DNA from: Paracrocinitomix sp040880585
Lineage (GTDB): Bacteria > Bacteroidota > Bacteroidia > Flavobacteriales_D > Crocinitomicaceae
Reading direction: 5' to 3'
Length of the DNA: 64,000 bases
Assembly (NCBI GenBank): GCA_040880585.1
Contig: JBBDID010000035.1
Location: 289,391 to 353,390, forward strand
Position 1 is the first letter of the stretch. Each line of letters opens with the position of its first letter. Below, one piece after another: positions 26,729 to 35,953 of this stretch. The notes under the pieces were generated by a model. That model saw only the letters and a list, made by a program, of their open reading frames with translations. It ran no database searches and was not told where the DNA came from. The translations under genes and the position numbers were made by a program.

Positions 26729-28717
26729 CTAGGGTTGATCGATTTGTTCTGCTTTGAGATGGACGCGTATACGTACCATTGTTCCCCTATCACCATTAGT
26801 TTCGTAATTTATTTCTCCCTGTATGGTGTTTAATCGTGATTTTATGTTCATCAAGCCATGTCCCGCTGTAAGCTGATCCTGATCAAATCCTGAACCGTTA
26901 TCTTCTATGATCAGAAGTAGAAGGTCTTTATTTTTAAAAAGTTGCACTGTCATTTCCGTAGCTCCAGAATGCTTGATGATGTTATTGACAAGTTCTTGTG
27001 TGATGCGGTAAAGGCTTAATTCAACACGTTCTGAAAACCGTTCTGAAATATTAAAAGATTCAAAGTGGTGTGAGATATCTGTAAGGTGAAAGGTAGTATC
27101 CAACAATTGCTCAATGGCGGGCACCAAACCAAAAGAGGTAAGAACTTTTGGCATCATTTGATGTGAAATTTCACGTACTTCATTGGCTGTGTTATTGAGT
27201 ATTTTCCCTAAGGATTCAATTTTTTCAGCCTGAACGGGAGCTGTACCGGCAATTTCAATGGATAGATTCTCCCATGCTAATTTCAAGCCGCTCATTTGCT
27301 GACCTACCCCGTCATGCAAGTCTTTTGAGATGCGCTGTCGTTCTTTTTCGGTGGCGTCAAAAACGGCCTTGAGTCCTTTTTCTTTTTCTTTTAAAATGGC
27401 TTTGCTTTTTTCTTGTTGCAAGTGTCTCATGCGGCGCTGGTAAAGAAAAAGCGCTAGAAAAAGTAAAATTAAAGTGATGGCTATAATGGTGATGATCCAG
27501 TTGTTTCGATTGGCCACCTTGAGTTCTGCTGCTTGTCGTTTAGCAGTTTCCTCTGCTTTTTCACGGGCTAACTTTTCATTTTCTTTATCCTTTTTTTCAG
27601 TTTCATAGATCGTTTGTAGTTCATTGACCTGTTCATTCAAGTTCGCTCTATACTGCTCGTGCTCTATTCTATAAAATTGAGAATAGTAATAATAGACACT
27701 ATCGGCCTGCTTGAGTTTGGTGTGGAGTTTAGCCAATTTTTCATAAGCGCCCTTTTCTTTGTTCTCATATCCGCTTTCTTTACTCAGTTGCAGTCCGGTG
27801 TGCAAATATTTGGAAGCTTTTGTGTAATCTCCCTTTTCCAGATAGATTTCACCCAATACAATAGAAGATGAGCAGATGCCCCTTTTATCGTTCAGGCGTA
27901 CTCTGATTTCATAGGCTTCTGAGATGGATGTTTCAGCTTTATCTATTTCCCCTAATCCTAATTGAAGGGTACCCAAATTATTGAGGGTGACGGCCAGGTC
28001 ATTTTCAAAGTTGTGTTGACGATATACTTGTATCGCCTTATTAAAATGATGAATGGCCTGTGAGGTATCTCCTGTGGTCATCATTAGATTAGCTAAATTA
28101 GAATGGCTGCCTGCTATTCCGTATGAATCTCCAATTGATGTGCGGATGTGCAGCGCTTTTTGGTGTATTTCCTCTGCTTTTTCGTAATTTTTCAGTTTAA
28201 AATGAACATTTGCAATATTGTTCAGACAAAAACCCATATTTACTTTATTGTCTATCGATTCGTAATAATCGAGTGCTGCCATGTGGTTGATCATTGCCTT
28301 TTCCAGTTGTACCAAATGCTCATAAATAATTCCCAATTTGTTATGTATGGCTGCCAAGCCCGTTTCATCTCCCAACTCTGAACGAATCTCCTTCGCTTCT
28401 TCCAATAAAGTAACTGCTGTATCTAAACTCCCTTTGTCGATATAAATGATAGAGAGGTCATTCAACGCATTTCCCAATCCTTTTTTAAATGGAATCTTTC
28501 GGGCCAGCTGAACAGCTTTTTGCCCGTATTCCAGAGCAGTGGTTTGATCGATTACCCGGTATTCCCAACATAGCTCTGAATAGGTATAAACCCTTGCTGT
28601 GTCATGAATCCCATCATCCAATAAACCTTCAAGGCTATCAATATGATTTGTACTTTGACCAAAAAGCTGAACCGTTGCAAATAGTGTGAGGATAAATAAA
28701 AGCGTTCTCATGATCAT
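26729..28717 (-). CDS. TPR sensor histidine kinase, NarL-partner (HisKA_3) type
   Basis: A 662-residue membrane kinase. It has a signal peptide (to about residue 20), about eight tetratricopeptide repeats at 30-340 that would lie in the periplasm, a coiled coil, one membrane helix at about 407-427, and a cytoplasmic HisKA_3 domain with the phosphorylated His468 in ISKDLHDGVGQQMSG. An ATPase domain completes it (NNIIKHSGA, IEDNGSGFDQ, GHGLMNIKSRL). Such TPR kinases are abundant in Bacteroidota and pair with LuxR-type regulators, as here. The start lies one base after the panC stop, so the three genes probably form an operon. ATG at 28711 is an alternative start. Confidence 0.9.
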   Translation of the reverse strand: MIMRTLLFILTLFATVQLFGQSTNHIDSLEGLLDDGIHDTARVYTYSELCWEYRVIDQTTALEYGQKAVQLARKIPFKKGLGNALNDLSIIYIDKGSLDTAVTLLEEAKEIRSELGDETGLAAIHNKLGIIYEHLVQLEKAMINHMAALDYYESIDNKVNMGFCLNNIANVHFKLKNYEKAEEIHQKALHIRTSIGDSYGIAGSHSNLANLMMTTGDTSQAIHHFNKAIQVYRQHNFENDLAVTLNNLGTLQLGLGEIDKAETSISEAYEIRVRLNDKRGICSSSIVLGEIYLEKGDYTKASKYLHTGLQLSKESGYENKEKGAYEKLAKLHTKLKQADSVYYYYSQFYRIEHEQYRANLNEQVNELQTIYETEKKDKENEKLAREKAEETAKRQAAELKVANRNNWIITIIAITLILLFLALFLYQRRMRHLQQEKSKAILKEKEKGLKAVFDATEKERQRISKDLHDGVGQQMSGLKLAWENLSIEIAGTAPVQAEKIESLGKILNNTANEVREISHQMMPKVLTSFGLVPAIEQLLDTTFHLTDISHHFESFNISERFSERVELSLYRITQELVNNIIKHSGATEMTVQLFKNKDLLLLIIEDNGSGFDQDQLTAGHGLMNIKSRLNTIQGEINYETNGDRGTMVRIRVHLKAEQIDQP

Positions 28718-28718
28718 T

Positions 28719-29570
28719 TCAGGCTAACTGTATATTATCTATTAAGCGAATTTCACCACAGATGGCTGCAATACAACAGCTCACATTTGAAGATAAATCC
28801 TGAGCGGCTAAAAGGTTGTGATTGTCAACAATCTCAAGGTATTCTAACCGAAGATTTCCCTTACTGAAATGGTTGATCATAGCCTGTCTTAATTCTTCTA
28901 CAGAGAGGGATGGGGTTTTTTGTAAGAGTTCTTTTCCAAAGACCAACGTTTTATAAATAATCAGAGCGTCTTTTTGTTGACTGTCGCTGAGCAGTTGGTT
29001 TCTAGAGCTTAATGCTAATCCTTCTTTGTTTCTGACTATTTCAACCGGAATAATTTCGGTTTGGATGTTTCTTACACTCACCAGCTTTTTAATGACAGCC
29101 AGTTGCTGAAAATCCTTTAATCCAAAAAAAGCCTTATCGGGTTTAATGATATCAAACAACCGTTCAACGATCATGGCCACACCTTTAAAGTGATCTTTTC
29201 GGTATTTTCCTTCCATAATATTGTCCAGCATCCCCAGATTGATATCATAATGAATGGCAGCATCCGGATAAATTTCTTTTACTTCGGGGGTGAAAACCAG
29301 ATCACAACCTGCCAATTCAAGCTGCTTCAGATCACGCTCTATTGTTCTGGGGTATTTTTCCAGATCTTTCGGGTCGTTAAATTGAGTAGGGTTTACAAAG
29401 ATGCTACACACCACAAAATTAGAATTTTCTTTTGCCTCCCGAATCAGCCGCATGTGCCCTTCGTGAAGGGCACCCATAGTGGGGACAAACCCAACAACAG
29501 TACCGGGCCTGTCATTTCTGATGGATGAAATCAGTGTCTGGATTGTTGATATGTGCGAGACGTTTTGCAG
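28719..29570 (-). CDS. panC: Pantothenate synthetase with a probable non-ATG start
   Basis: The enzyme joins pantoate and beta-alanine using ATP to make pantothenate. Family motifs are visible: GFVPTMGALHEGH near the N-terminus, IFVNPTQF, FFGLKDFQQLAVI and the late ALSSRNQLLS. The first ATG in frame (29477) is the Met inside VPTMGALHEGH and would drop about 30 conserved residues, including the nucleotide-binding start of the fold. In frame upstream, homologous sequence continues (TIQTLISSI...GTVVGFVPT) with no ATG, GTG or TTG before a stop at 29610. I place the start at the CTG at 29570, which gives family length (283 residues). A TAGATTTG box at 29612-29605 would start transcription close before it. 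The start is inference. Confidence 0.85.
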   Translation of the reverse strand: MQNVSHISTIQTLISSIRNDRPGTVVGFVPTMGALHEGHMRLIREAKENSNFVVCSIFVNPTQFNDPKDLEKYPRTIERDLKQLELAGCDLVFTPEVKEIYPDAAIHYDINLGMLDNIMEGKYRKDHFKGVAMIVERLFDIIKPDKAFFGLKDFQQLAVIKKLVSVRNIQTEIIPVEIVRNKEGLALSSRNQLLSDSQQKDALIIYKTLVFGKELLQKTPSLSVEELRQAMINHFSKGNLRLEYLEIVDNHNLLAAQDLSSNVSCCIAAICGEIRLIDNIQLA

Positions 29571-29604
29571 GTATAAAGCGTTAAAATTGCACGAGACAAA
29601 CTCG

Positions 29605-29612
29605 CAAATCTA
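29605..29612 (-). promoter_or_regulatory. Minus-strand -7 box for panC and the kinase operon
   Basis: TAGATTTG on the minus strand fully matches TAnnTTTG. Transcription would begin near 29598, about 28 bases before the proposed CTG start of panC. No clear -33 TTTG is seen at the right distance. Confidence 0.5.
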
Positions 29613-29622
29613 TATCCATTCG

Positions 29623-29653
29623 TTGAATATCCGGCATTTTTTTTGTATTTTTG
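29623..29653 (+). promoter_or_regulatory. Promoter of the GT5-DUF4270-glmS operon
   Basis: TTG at 29623-29625 and TATTTTTG at 29646-29653 (full TAnnTTTG match), spaced by 20 bases. It is divergent from the panC box, giving a leader of about 20-25 bases before the ATG at 29682. Confidence 0.65.
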
Positions 29654-29681
29654 TAAACAATTCTAAGTTTATTATACTAAT

Positions 29682-30503
29682 ATGGAAAAGAAAAGAGTCC
29701 TATTTATCTCTCAAGAAATCGCTCCATTTTTACCAGCCTCAGACATAGCAAGTACAGCACGCAAGTTGCCTCAGGGAATCCAGGAAGCAGGGAAAGAGAT
29801 TAGAGCATTTATGCCAAGGTTTGGCTGTATTAATGAAAGAAGACATCAGTTACATGAAGTGATTCGCCTTTCCGGAATGAACCTTATTATTAATGATGTG
29901 GATTATCCACTCATCATAAAAGTGGCTTCTGTGCCACAGGCTAAAATACAGGTTTATTTTATTGATAACGAGGACTTTTTTGATAGAAAAGCGACATTGT
30001 TTGACAAAAAAGGGGCACCTTTTCAAGATAATGATGAGCGCTCTATGTTCTTTGGAAGAGGCGTATTAGAAACGGTTAAAAAATTGGGGTGGAAACCAGA
30101 CATTATTCACTGTCACGGATGGATGACGGCACTTACTCCGTTGTATATTAAAAAATTGTATAAAAATGACCCGCATTTTGAGGACACAAAAGTGGTCTAT
30201 TCAGTATATGATAGCGCTTTTAACAAAAATTGGGACACTAACTTCTATGAAAAACTTAAATTTGACGGTTTTAATGAAGAAGATATTGCGGATATGAAAG
30301 ATGTAGATTTTACAGCTTTAAACAAAGCTGCGATCAACATCTCTGACGGGGTTATCCAGGGGAGTGAATCCATTGAAGATGCCTTGACGGCAGAAATTCA
30401 ATCTTCAGGGACTCCTTTTTTAGAATACTATCCTGAAGAATCTTGCGTTAAACCGGTAGATGAATTTTATGATCAGATCATAGAAGAACTAGTTGAGAAT
30501 TAA
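29682..30503 (+). CDS. Glycogen/starch synthase catalytic-domain (GT5) protein, N-terminal half only
   Basis: A 273-residue protein matching the first Rossmann domain of GT5 glycogen synthases (VLFISQEIAPFLPAS, ARKLPQGIQEAGKEIRAFMPRFG, PDIIHCHGWMTALTPLYIK). The KTGGLADV motif that binds ADP-glucose is altered, here ASDIAST, and the second (GT1) domain is absent. It is thus unlikely to make glycogen by itself. Stand-alone proteins of this kind next to panC and glmS are common in Bacteroidota, so it is not a broken gene. It heads an operon with the DUF4270 lipoprotein (which begins at the next base) and glmS. Role unknown. Confidence 0.8.
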   Translation: MEKKRVLFISQEIAPFLPASDIASTARKLPQGIQEAGKEIRAFMPRFGCINERRHQLHEVIRLSGMNLIINDVDYPLIIKVASVPQAKIQVYFIDNEDFFDRKATLFDKKGAPFQDNDERSMFFGRGVLETVKKLGWKPDIIHCHGWMTALTPLYIKKLYKNDPHFEDTKVVYSVYDSAFNKNWDTNFYEKLKFDGFNEEDIADMKDVDFTALNKAAINISDGVIQGSESIEDALTAEIQSSGTPFLEYYPEESCVKPVDEFYDQIIEELVEN

Positions 30504-31877
30504 ATGACACAAAATACACTTCAAATAATAAGTAAGCGGAAAGTTGTAAAACTCTCCGCTGCTTTTTTTATTACCCTTTTGGTTTTTGCCTGTAAGAAAG
30601 AAGAAACTTCAGTAGGAGAAAGTTTGAACCCTGAAGGATTAAATGTGGTTACATCAGACACCTTTTCTTTATTGACTTACTCTGATGTAGTAGATTCTAT
30701 GGAAAGTGATGAAACTGCAGTGAATTTGCTGGGGGCCTACAAAGATCCGGTTTTTGGTGAAGTGGAAGCGGGCATTGTCACACAGCTTCGTTTGTCTTCT
30801 TCTAACCCTTCTTTTGCGGCCAGTGCAGCAGATGTAGTGGTAGATTCGCTAGTCCTTTCTCTTGCATATACCTCGATTAAGCATTACGCCAATTTAGATG
30901 ATATCCAGGTAGAGATATATGAGGTTACGGATGAATTGGTTAGAGATGATCAGGACTATTATACGTTTACCCCCGTGAACACTACCGGAACCAATCACGT
31001 ACTGGCGGGTACTGAAACCCTCTCTCCGGACGTAGCTTCACCTGTAGTGGTGGGTGATGATACACTTACTGCTCACTTGAGAATCAATTTGGATCCCGCA
31101 ACGATTGGCGATCAACTGGTTCAAATCAACGCTTCAGGAGGTATGGCAACGGATGAACAGTTTGTCAATGAATTTAAAGGCCTGTATATTAAAGTAGATC
31201 CCACTATTTATGCTCCTAATCAAGGAACGGTTCTCTACTTTTCATTGGAGAGCTCCCTTTCCAATCTCACACTTTACTTCCATGAAGTAGCTGACCCCAC
31301 TCCCAAAAAGTATGTTTTTAATATCAACAGTTCATCTGCCCGATTCAACAAAATTGATTTTAACAGAAGCGGAACCGAGGTGCAGGCGGTTTTAGATAAT
31401 CCTGACTTAGGACAAGAAAGTTTTTACACCCAATCAAGCTCGATTTGGGCAGTGGTTCAACTTCCCCACATTATGAGCCTGAATTATGACAGCAGCGGAA
31501 CGGAAGACAAAAAAATCATCAATCGTGCGCAACTCATTCTGCCCGTTCAGGATTTTGCTGCAGATGGATTTGATCCGCCAAGCAGTTTATTTATTGCCCG
31601 AATTGTAGACGGGAACATCTCTGATTTTACGTTGGACTACAGCCTCTCCAGCACTTTAGCCGGGAATACGGTAAAGTACGATCAGGACAAAAAAGAATTT
31701 CGTTTTGATATGACCTTAGAATTACAAGCCCTTCTCAATGGTGAAATTGAAAACAAAGGGTATCGGATTTATGCCCCAAGTTTCTTTGCTTCCTCCGTAG
31801 AAAGAGTTATTTTTAATGGGGCAAACAGCAGTTTAAAGAACAAGGCTCGACTCAAAGTAACTTATACAGACTATTAA
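30504..31877 (+). CDS. DUF4270 family lipoprotein
   Basis: A 457-residue lipoprotein. The signal peptide runs from a basic start to LLVFACKKEE (acylated Cys near residue 30), and the mature part has the long beta pattern and phrases (VDSLVLSLAY, INRAQLILPV) of DUF4270, a family found in Bacteroidota. Function is not established. The ATG directly follows the previous stop, and glmS follows 10 bp later. That spacing supports one transcript and hints at a cell-envelope role. Confidence 0.8.
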   Translation: MTQNTLQIISKRKVVKLSAAFFITLLVFACKKEETSVGESLNPEGLNVVTSDTFSLLTYSDVVDSMESDETAVNLLGAYKDPVFGEVEAGIVTQLRLSSSNPSFAASAADVVVDSLVLSLAYTSIKHYANLDDIQVEIYEVTDELVRDDQDYYTFTPVNTTGTNHVLAGTETLSPDVASPVVVGDDTLTAHLRINLDPATIGDQLVQINASGGMATDEQFVNEFKGLYIKVDPTIYAPNQGTVLYFSLESSLSNLTLYFHEVADPTPKKYVFNINSSSARFNKIDFNRSGTEVQAVLDNPDLGQESFYTQSSSIWAVVQLPHIMSLNYDSSGTEDKKIINRAQLILPVQDFAADGFDPPSSLFIARIVDGNISDFTLDYSLSSTLAGNTVKYDQDKKEFRFDMTLELQALLNGEIENKGYRIYAPSFFASSVERVIFNGANSSLKNKARLKVTYTDY

Positions 31878-31887
31878 CATTTAAGAT

Positions 31888-33732
31888 ATGTGTGGAATTG
31901 TTGGATATATCGGTAATAAAAAAGCCTATCCGATCCTGATCAAAGGATTAAGCCGGTTAGAATACCGGGGGTATGATAGCGCAGGAATTGCATTATTAGA
32001 GAATAAAGACACCCTGAACGTTTATAAAAGACAGGGAAAAGTACAGGATTTGGTAGATTTTATCGCAAATTTTTCCACCGAAGGAACAGTGGGGATAGGA
32101 CATACCAGATGGGCGACACACGGTTTACCTAATGACACCAATGCACATCCACACCATAGTGGAGACAGTAACATTGTACTGGTACACAACGGGATCATTG
32201 AAAACTATGATGTGCTTAAAAAAGAATTGAGTAAGCGAGGTCATATCTTTGAAACTGAAACAGATACTGAAGTATTGGTTCATTTGATCGAAGAGATAAA
32301 AGAAAACAGCAAAGTTTCCATTGAAGAAGCAGTGCGTATGGCGTTACATGAGGTGCATGGAGCGTATGCTATCGCATTGTTGTCAAAAGACAATCCCGAT
32401 AAAATTATTGCGGCGCGTAAAAGTTCACCTTTGGTAATCGGTTTAGGAGAAGATGAATATTATGTGGCTTCAGATGCTACACCCATTGTAGAGTATACCA
32501 AAAACGTGGTGTATTTGGAGGATGAGCAAATAGCGATCATTGACCGGCATCACGGTTTACGGATCATTAATATCAGCAACAAAGAAATTTCTCCTTACGT
32601 GCAGGAGTTGGAGCTTCAGTTAGAAGAGTTAGAGAAGGGGGGCTATGATCACTTTATGTTAAAGGAGATCTATGAACAACCAAGAGCGATACACGATTCA
32701 TTCAGAGGACGGTTAAACGCAGCAGAAGGCTGGGTGGCTCTTGGGGGAATCCGTGATTATGAAGATCAGATTGCGGAGGCAAACAGGATTATTATTGTGG
32801 CTTGCGGAACCTCCTGGCATGCCGGTTTAGTTGGAGAGTACTTTTTTGAAGATTTAGCCAGAATTCCGGTTGAAGTGGAGTATGCCTCAGAATTTCGATA
32901 TAGAAACCCGATCATTCGTGAAAATGATGTGGTGATTGCTATTTCACAATCCGGTGAAACGGCTGACACATTGGCTGCTCTGAAAATGGCAAAAGAAGCC
33001 GGTGCTACTTTGTTAGGGATTGTCAATGTAGTGGGTTCTTCCATTTCACGGGTTACGGATGCGGGCTCATATACGCATGCCGGACCAGAAATTGGTGTAG
33101 CTTCTACCAAAGCGTTTACGACACAAGTCACTTTACTTGCCATGATGGCCATGTTAATTGGTAAAAAGCGGGGAACCATTACAGCAGATCGGTTCAAACA
33201 ATTACTGGAGCAGATGGAAGCCTTACCAGGAAAGATTGAGAAACTATTAGAAAGCAACCGATATATTCACGATATTGCTGAGATTTATAAAAATGCAACC
33301 AACGCATTGTTTTTAGGGCGTGGAAATTGTTTTCCGATTGCTTTAGAAGGGGCATTAAAACTGAAAGAGATATCTTACATCCATGCTGAAGGGTATCCGG
33401 CAGCTGAGATGAAACACGGCCCCATTGCTTTGATAGATGAAGAAATGCCGGTTTTTGTCATTGCGACAAAAGGACCGAATTATGAAAAAGTAGTGAGCAA
33501 TATTCAGGAAGTGAAGGCCAGAAAAGGAAAAATTATTGCAATCGTCACCAAAGGCGATCAGCAAGTACGAGAGATAGCCGACCATTTCATTGAAATTCCG
33601 GACACAGATGACATTTTAGTGCCGATTTTAGCCACCATCCCTTTTCAACTAATCTCTTATCACATTGCCGTGATGAGAAACTGTAATGTGGACCAACCCA
33701 GAAATTTGGCAAAATCGGTTACCGTAGAATAA
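31888..33732 (+). CDS. glmS: Glutamine-fructose-6-phosphate transaminase (isomerizing)
   Basis: A 614-residue enzyme that makes glucosamine-6-phosphate, the first step to UDP-GlcNAc for peptidoglycan and LPS. The nucleophile is Cys2 (MCGIVGYIG) after Met removal. The glutaminase domain spans about 1-230 (GHTRWATHG, NGIIENY) and two SIS domains follow (IVACGTSWHAG, AISQSGETADT, AEGYPAAEMKHGPIALID). The C-terminal AKSVTVE is typical. No glmS ribozyme is seen upstream; the gap to the previous gene is only 10 bp. Confidence 0.97.
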   Translation: MCGIVGYIGNKKAYPILIKGLSRLEYRGYDSAGIALLENKDTLNVYKRQGKVQDLVDFIANFSTEGTVGIGHTRWATHGLPNDTNAHPHHSGDSNIVLVHNGIIENYDVLKKELSKRGHIFETETDTEVLVHLIEEIKENSKVSIEEAVRMALHEVHGAYAIALLSKDNPDKIIAARKSSPLVIGLGEDEYYVASDATPIVEYTKNVVYLEDEQIAIIDRHHGLRIINISNKEISPYVQELELQLEELEKGGYDHFMLKEIYEQPRAIHDSFRGRLNAAEGWVALGGIRDYEDQIAEANRIIIVACGTSWHAGLVGEYFFEDLARIPVEVEYASEFRYRNPIIRENDVVIAISQSGETADTLAALKMAKEAGATLLGIVNVVGSSISRVTDAGSYTHAGPEIGVASTKAFTTQVTLLAMMAMLIGKKRGTITADRFKQLLEQMEALPGKIEKLLESNRYIHDIAEIYKNATNALFLGRGNCFPIALEGALKLKEISYIHAEGYPAAEMKHGPIALIDEEMPVFVIATKGPNYEKVVSNIQEVKARKGKIIAIVTKGDQQVREIADHFIEIPDTDDILVPILATIPFQLISYHIAVMRNCNVDQPRNLAKSVTVE

Positions 33733-33801
33733 GAAAACAGTAGGTTTCCTGACAGACTGTCACTGAATAACAAAGGGCTTGGTTCTTGATTTGTGTCGTT
33801 C

Positions 33802-34563
33802 ATGTTTCAAGGAAAAATCACCCGCCTTTCGTTTGGTATTGCACTAACCATTGTTGCTTTAATGTGGTTGGTTTTTTTCTTCGATTACTACTATAAATTA
33901 GGCTTGTATAAATGGGGGATATACCCCTTATCGTTGAAAGGTTTGTTGGGAATTATTACCTCTCCCTTTATTCATAGTACCAGAGATTTCACGCATATTC
34001 TCAATAATTCACTTCCGGCTTTTGTGCTGAGTTGGATGTTGTTTTATCATTATCGCACCATTGCCGCACGGTCTTTTATTTTCATTTATTTGTTTACGGG
34101 ATTTTGTATATGGTTATTTGCCCGGGAAAGTTATCATATTGGAATGAGTGGGGTAATTTACGGACTCACGTCCTTTTTAGTCACCAGTGGATTCATACGA
34201 AGAAATATGCGGGTGGCCGCCATCTCATTGGTTGTTGTTTTTCTTTACGGCAGTATGGTTTGGGGGATTTTTCCCGGACGCATGGGCGTATCCTGGGAAG
34301 CCCATGCTTTTGGTTTATTATCCGGGATATTAATCGCTTTTTATTATAGAAAAACAGGTCCCCAGCCTCCTAAAATGATTTATGAAATTGAAGAAGAAAT
34401 GGGAATTGAGCCGGAAGAAGAATATTGGAAAGCGCCTCAGGAACAAAGCAAAAAACAAATTCAACCAAGAATCACGATCAATTATACCATTGTGCCTAAA
34501 AAAGTAGAAGTGGAGAAAGAGCAACATCCCCCTAAAAAATCTGATCAAAAGAAAGACGATTAA
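33802..34563 (+). CDS. Rhomboid-family intramembrane serine protease
   Basis: A 253-residue protein with six hydrophobic segments and the rhomboid catalytic dyad: Ser116 in GMSGVIYG and His168 in WEAHAFGLLSG. It cleaves membrane proteins within the bilayer; the substrate is unknown. A hydrophilic, charged tail of about 70 residues (from 190) lies in the cytoplasm. The ATG at 33802 is preferred to a GTG at 33793, which adds only three residues. It is 69 bp after glmS and may be read from the same promoter, and it converges on the antiporter gene. Confidence 0.88.
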   Translation: MFQGKITRLSFGIALTIVALMWLVFFFDYYYKLGLYKWGIYPLSLKGLLGIITSPFIHSTRDFTHILNNSLPAFVLSWMLFYHYRTIAARSFIFIYLFTGFCIWLFARESYHIGMSGVIYGLTSFLVTSGFIRRNMRVAAISLVVVFLYGSMVWGIFPGRMGVSWEAHAFGLLSGILIAFYYRKTGPQPPKMIYEIEEEMGIEPEEEYWKAPQEQSKKQIQPRITINYTIVPKKVEVEKEQHPPKKSDQKKDD

Positions 34564-34630
34564 AAATGCTTTTCTGAAAAAAGAGCAAAAAATCAGTTAA
34601 TCCATAGAGGGATTTCCCCTCACAGTAAGA

Positions 34631-35950
34631 TCAAAAATCATTAAAGTCCTGTTTTTCTACATTTTCATCCACACGATCCTGATACTTGTCGTTGATACCG
34701 TCACCATCTTCATCCACTTTTCTGCCGGGTAGTTGAGAGAATAATACATCTTTAACTTTTTCACCCCGGTAAACGATAAGTGCCCAGGTCATCACTAAAC
34801 TGGAGATCAAAATAACAAACAATAAAATCCCGGGATCAAAGTCTTTAATGACAAATTCTTCATGTCCACCGATAACAAAGAACAACAAAATGGTAATTAA
34901 CCCCCTTGGCGCCAGATAAACTTGAGGAACAATATTCCTCCTTACAACTATTTTCAACATAATGAAGCGGATGAGGTACAAGGCCCCGATTATACTCAGA
35001 GAAACGACAGCTACATTTAAATTCAAGATAGAATCCAGGGTAATAAACATTCCAAAAATGACAAAGAAAAAGGTTCGGATCACAAATGCAGATTCCAGTG
35101 TAATAATATGGAAATCACGTATAATGGGTTTTACTTTTTCATCATTGATCAATTTCCCCATTCGGTTTCCCTTAAAAAATAATCCGGTATTATTGAGTAC
35201 CAGGCCAAAGGCCAGAATAATCAATAAAGAAGAAAGGTGTAATTTCTTGCCCAGGGCGTACATTAACATCAGCAAAGCAATGACCAAAAACAGTTTGACC
35301 TGTGAAGTTAATTTTTGGAAAACATACACCAGTACGTAAGCCAGTATAATGGATACAACAACGGTTACTAAAATATTGAGTCCAATCCCCAGGGCGACGT
35401 CTTTGGCTGCCTGCCCTTCTTTAACACCAATAAGGAAGTAGAATATCATAATCCCCAAAATATCTGAGAAGGTACTTTCATATACCATGAATTCCTTTTT
35501 TACTCCTGTTAATCCCCCCACTGAAGGAATAATAATGGCTGAACTCATTGTAGCCAGCGGAACTGCATAAACCAGGCACTTATAAAAATCTGTAGCTTCC
35601 GGAATCAGATAAAAAAGAATGGCTGCTATTGCTGCGGAGGTGGCTACCAAACACAAAAGTGCGACAATAAAAGAATTGATGATCAGCCCTCTTTTTTCTT
35701 TTTCCAACTTAAGATCCAAAGCTGCTTCCAAAACAATCATCACCAAACCAACATTACCTATTATTTCCAGCACACTAAGATCTGCGTAGACTTCTGTATT
35801 AACAGTATCAGGAGAAAATTCCTTAATGACGGCTCCTAACCCCATCAACAAAAGTACAGAGGGAATATTCGTTTTCTTTGAAATAATATTAAAGAAAAAC
35901 GAAATAATAATAATCGCCGATATGCCAATGATGAGTGAGTAGGTATCCAA
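34631..35950 (-). CDS. CPA1-type cation:proton antiporter
   Basis: A 439-residue protein with 12-13 membrane segments and the pattern of the Na+/H+ exchanger family (ATMSSAIIIPSV in helix 5 and FSDILGIMIFYFL in the following helix, the likely ion site). The C-terminal 30 residues are acidic and hydrophilic, with a Ca-binding-like DEDGDGINDKYQD stretch resembling a thrombospondin-3-type or EF-hand loop, which is unusual for a short antiporter tail. The gene starts three bases after the stop of the large histidine kinase, so the two are cotranscribed. Confidence 0.85.
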   Translation of the reverse strand: MDTYSLIIGISAIIIISFFFNIISKKTNIPSVLLLMGLGAVIKEFSPDTVNTEVYADLSVLEIIGNVGLVMIVLEAALDLKLEKEKRGLIINSFIVALLCLVATSAAIAAILFYLIPEATDFYKCLVYAVPLATMSSAIIIPSVGGLTGVKKEFMVYESTFSDILGIMIFYFLIGVKEGQAAKDVALGIGLNILVTVVVSIILAYVLVYVFQKLTSQVKLFLVIALLMLMYALGKKLHLSSLLIILAFGLVLNNTGLFFKGNRMGKLINDEKVKPIIRDFHIITLESAFVIRTFFFVIFGMFITLDSILNLNVAVVSLSIIGALYLIRFIMLKIVVRRNIVPQVYLAPRGLITILLFFVIGGHEEFVIKDFDPGILLFVILISSLVMTWALIVYRGEKVKDVLFSQLPGRKVDEDGDGINDKYQDRVDENVEKQDFNDF

Positions 35951-35953
35951 AAC

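Noticed and set aside
26683..26796. N-terminal extension of the response regulator
   Set aside because: It would overlap the kinase gene's end and precede the receiver domain with unrelated residues; the ATG at 26682 fits the family.
29478..29612. Frameshift in panC
   Set aside because: The upstream homologous sequence is in the same frame as the rest, so only the start codon is unusual.
29682..30503. Frameshifted or truncated full glycogen synthase
   Set aside because: The next gene begins at the following base with its own lipoprotein signal, and single-domain versions are common in the phylum.
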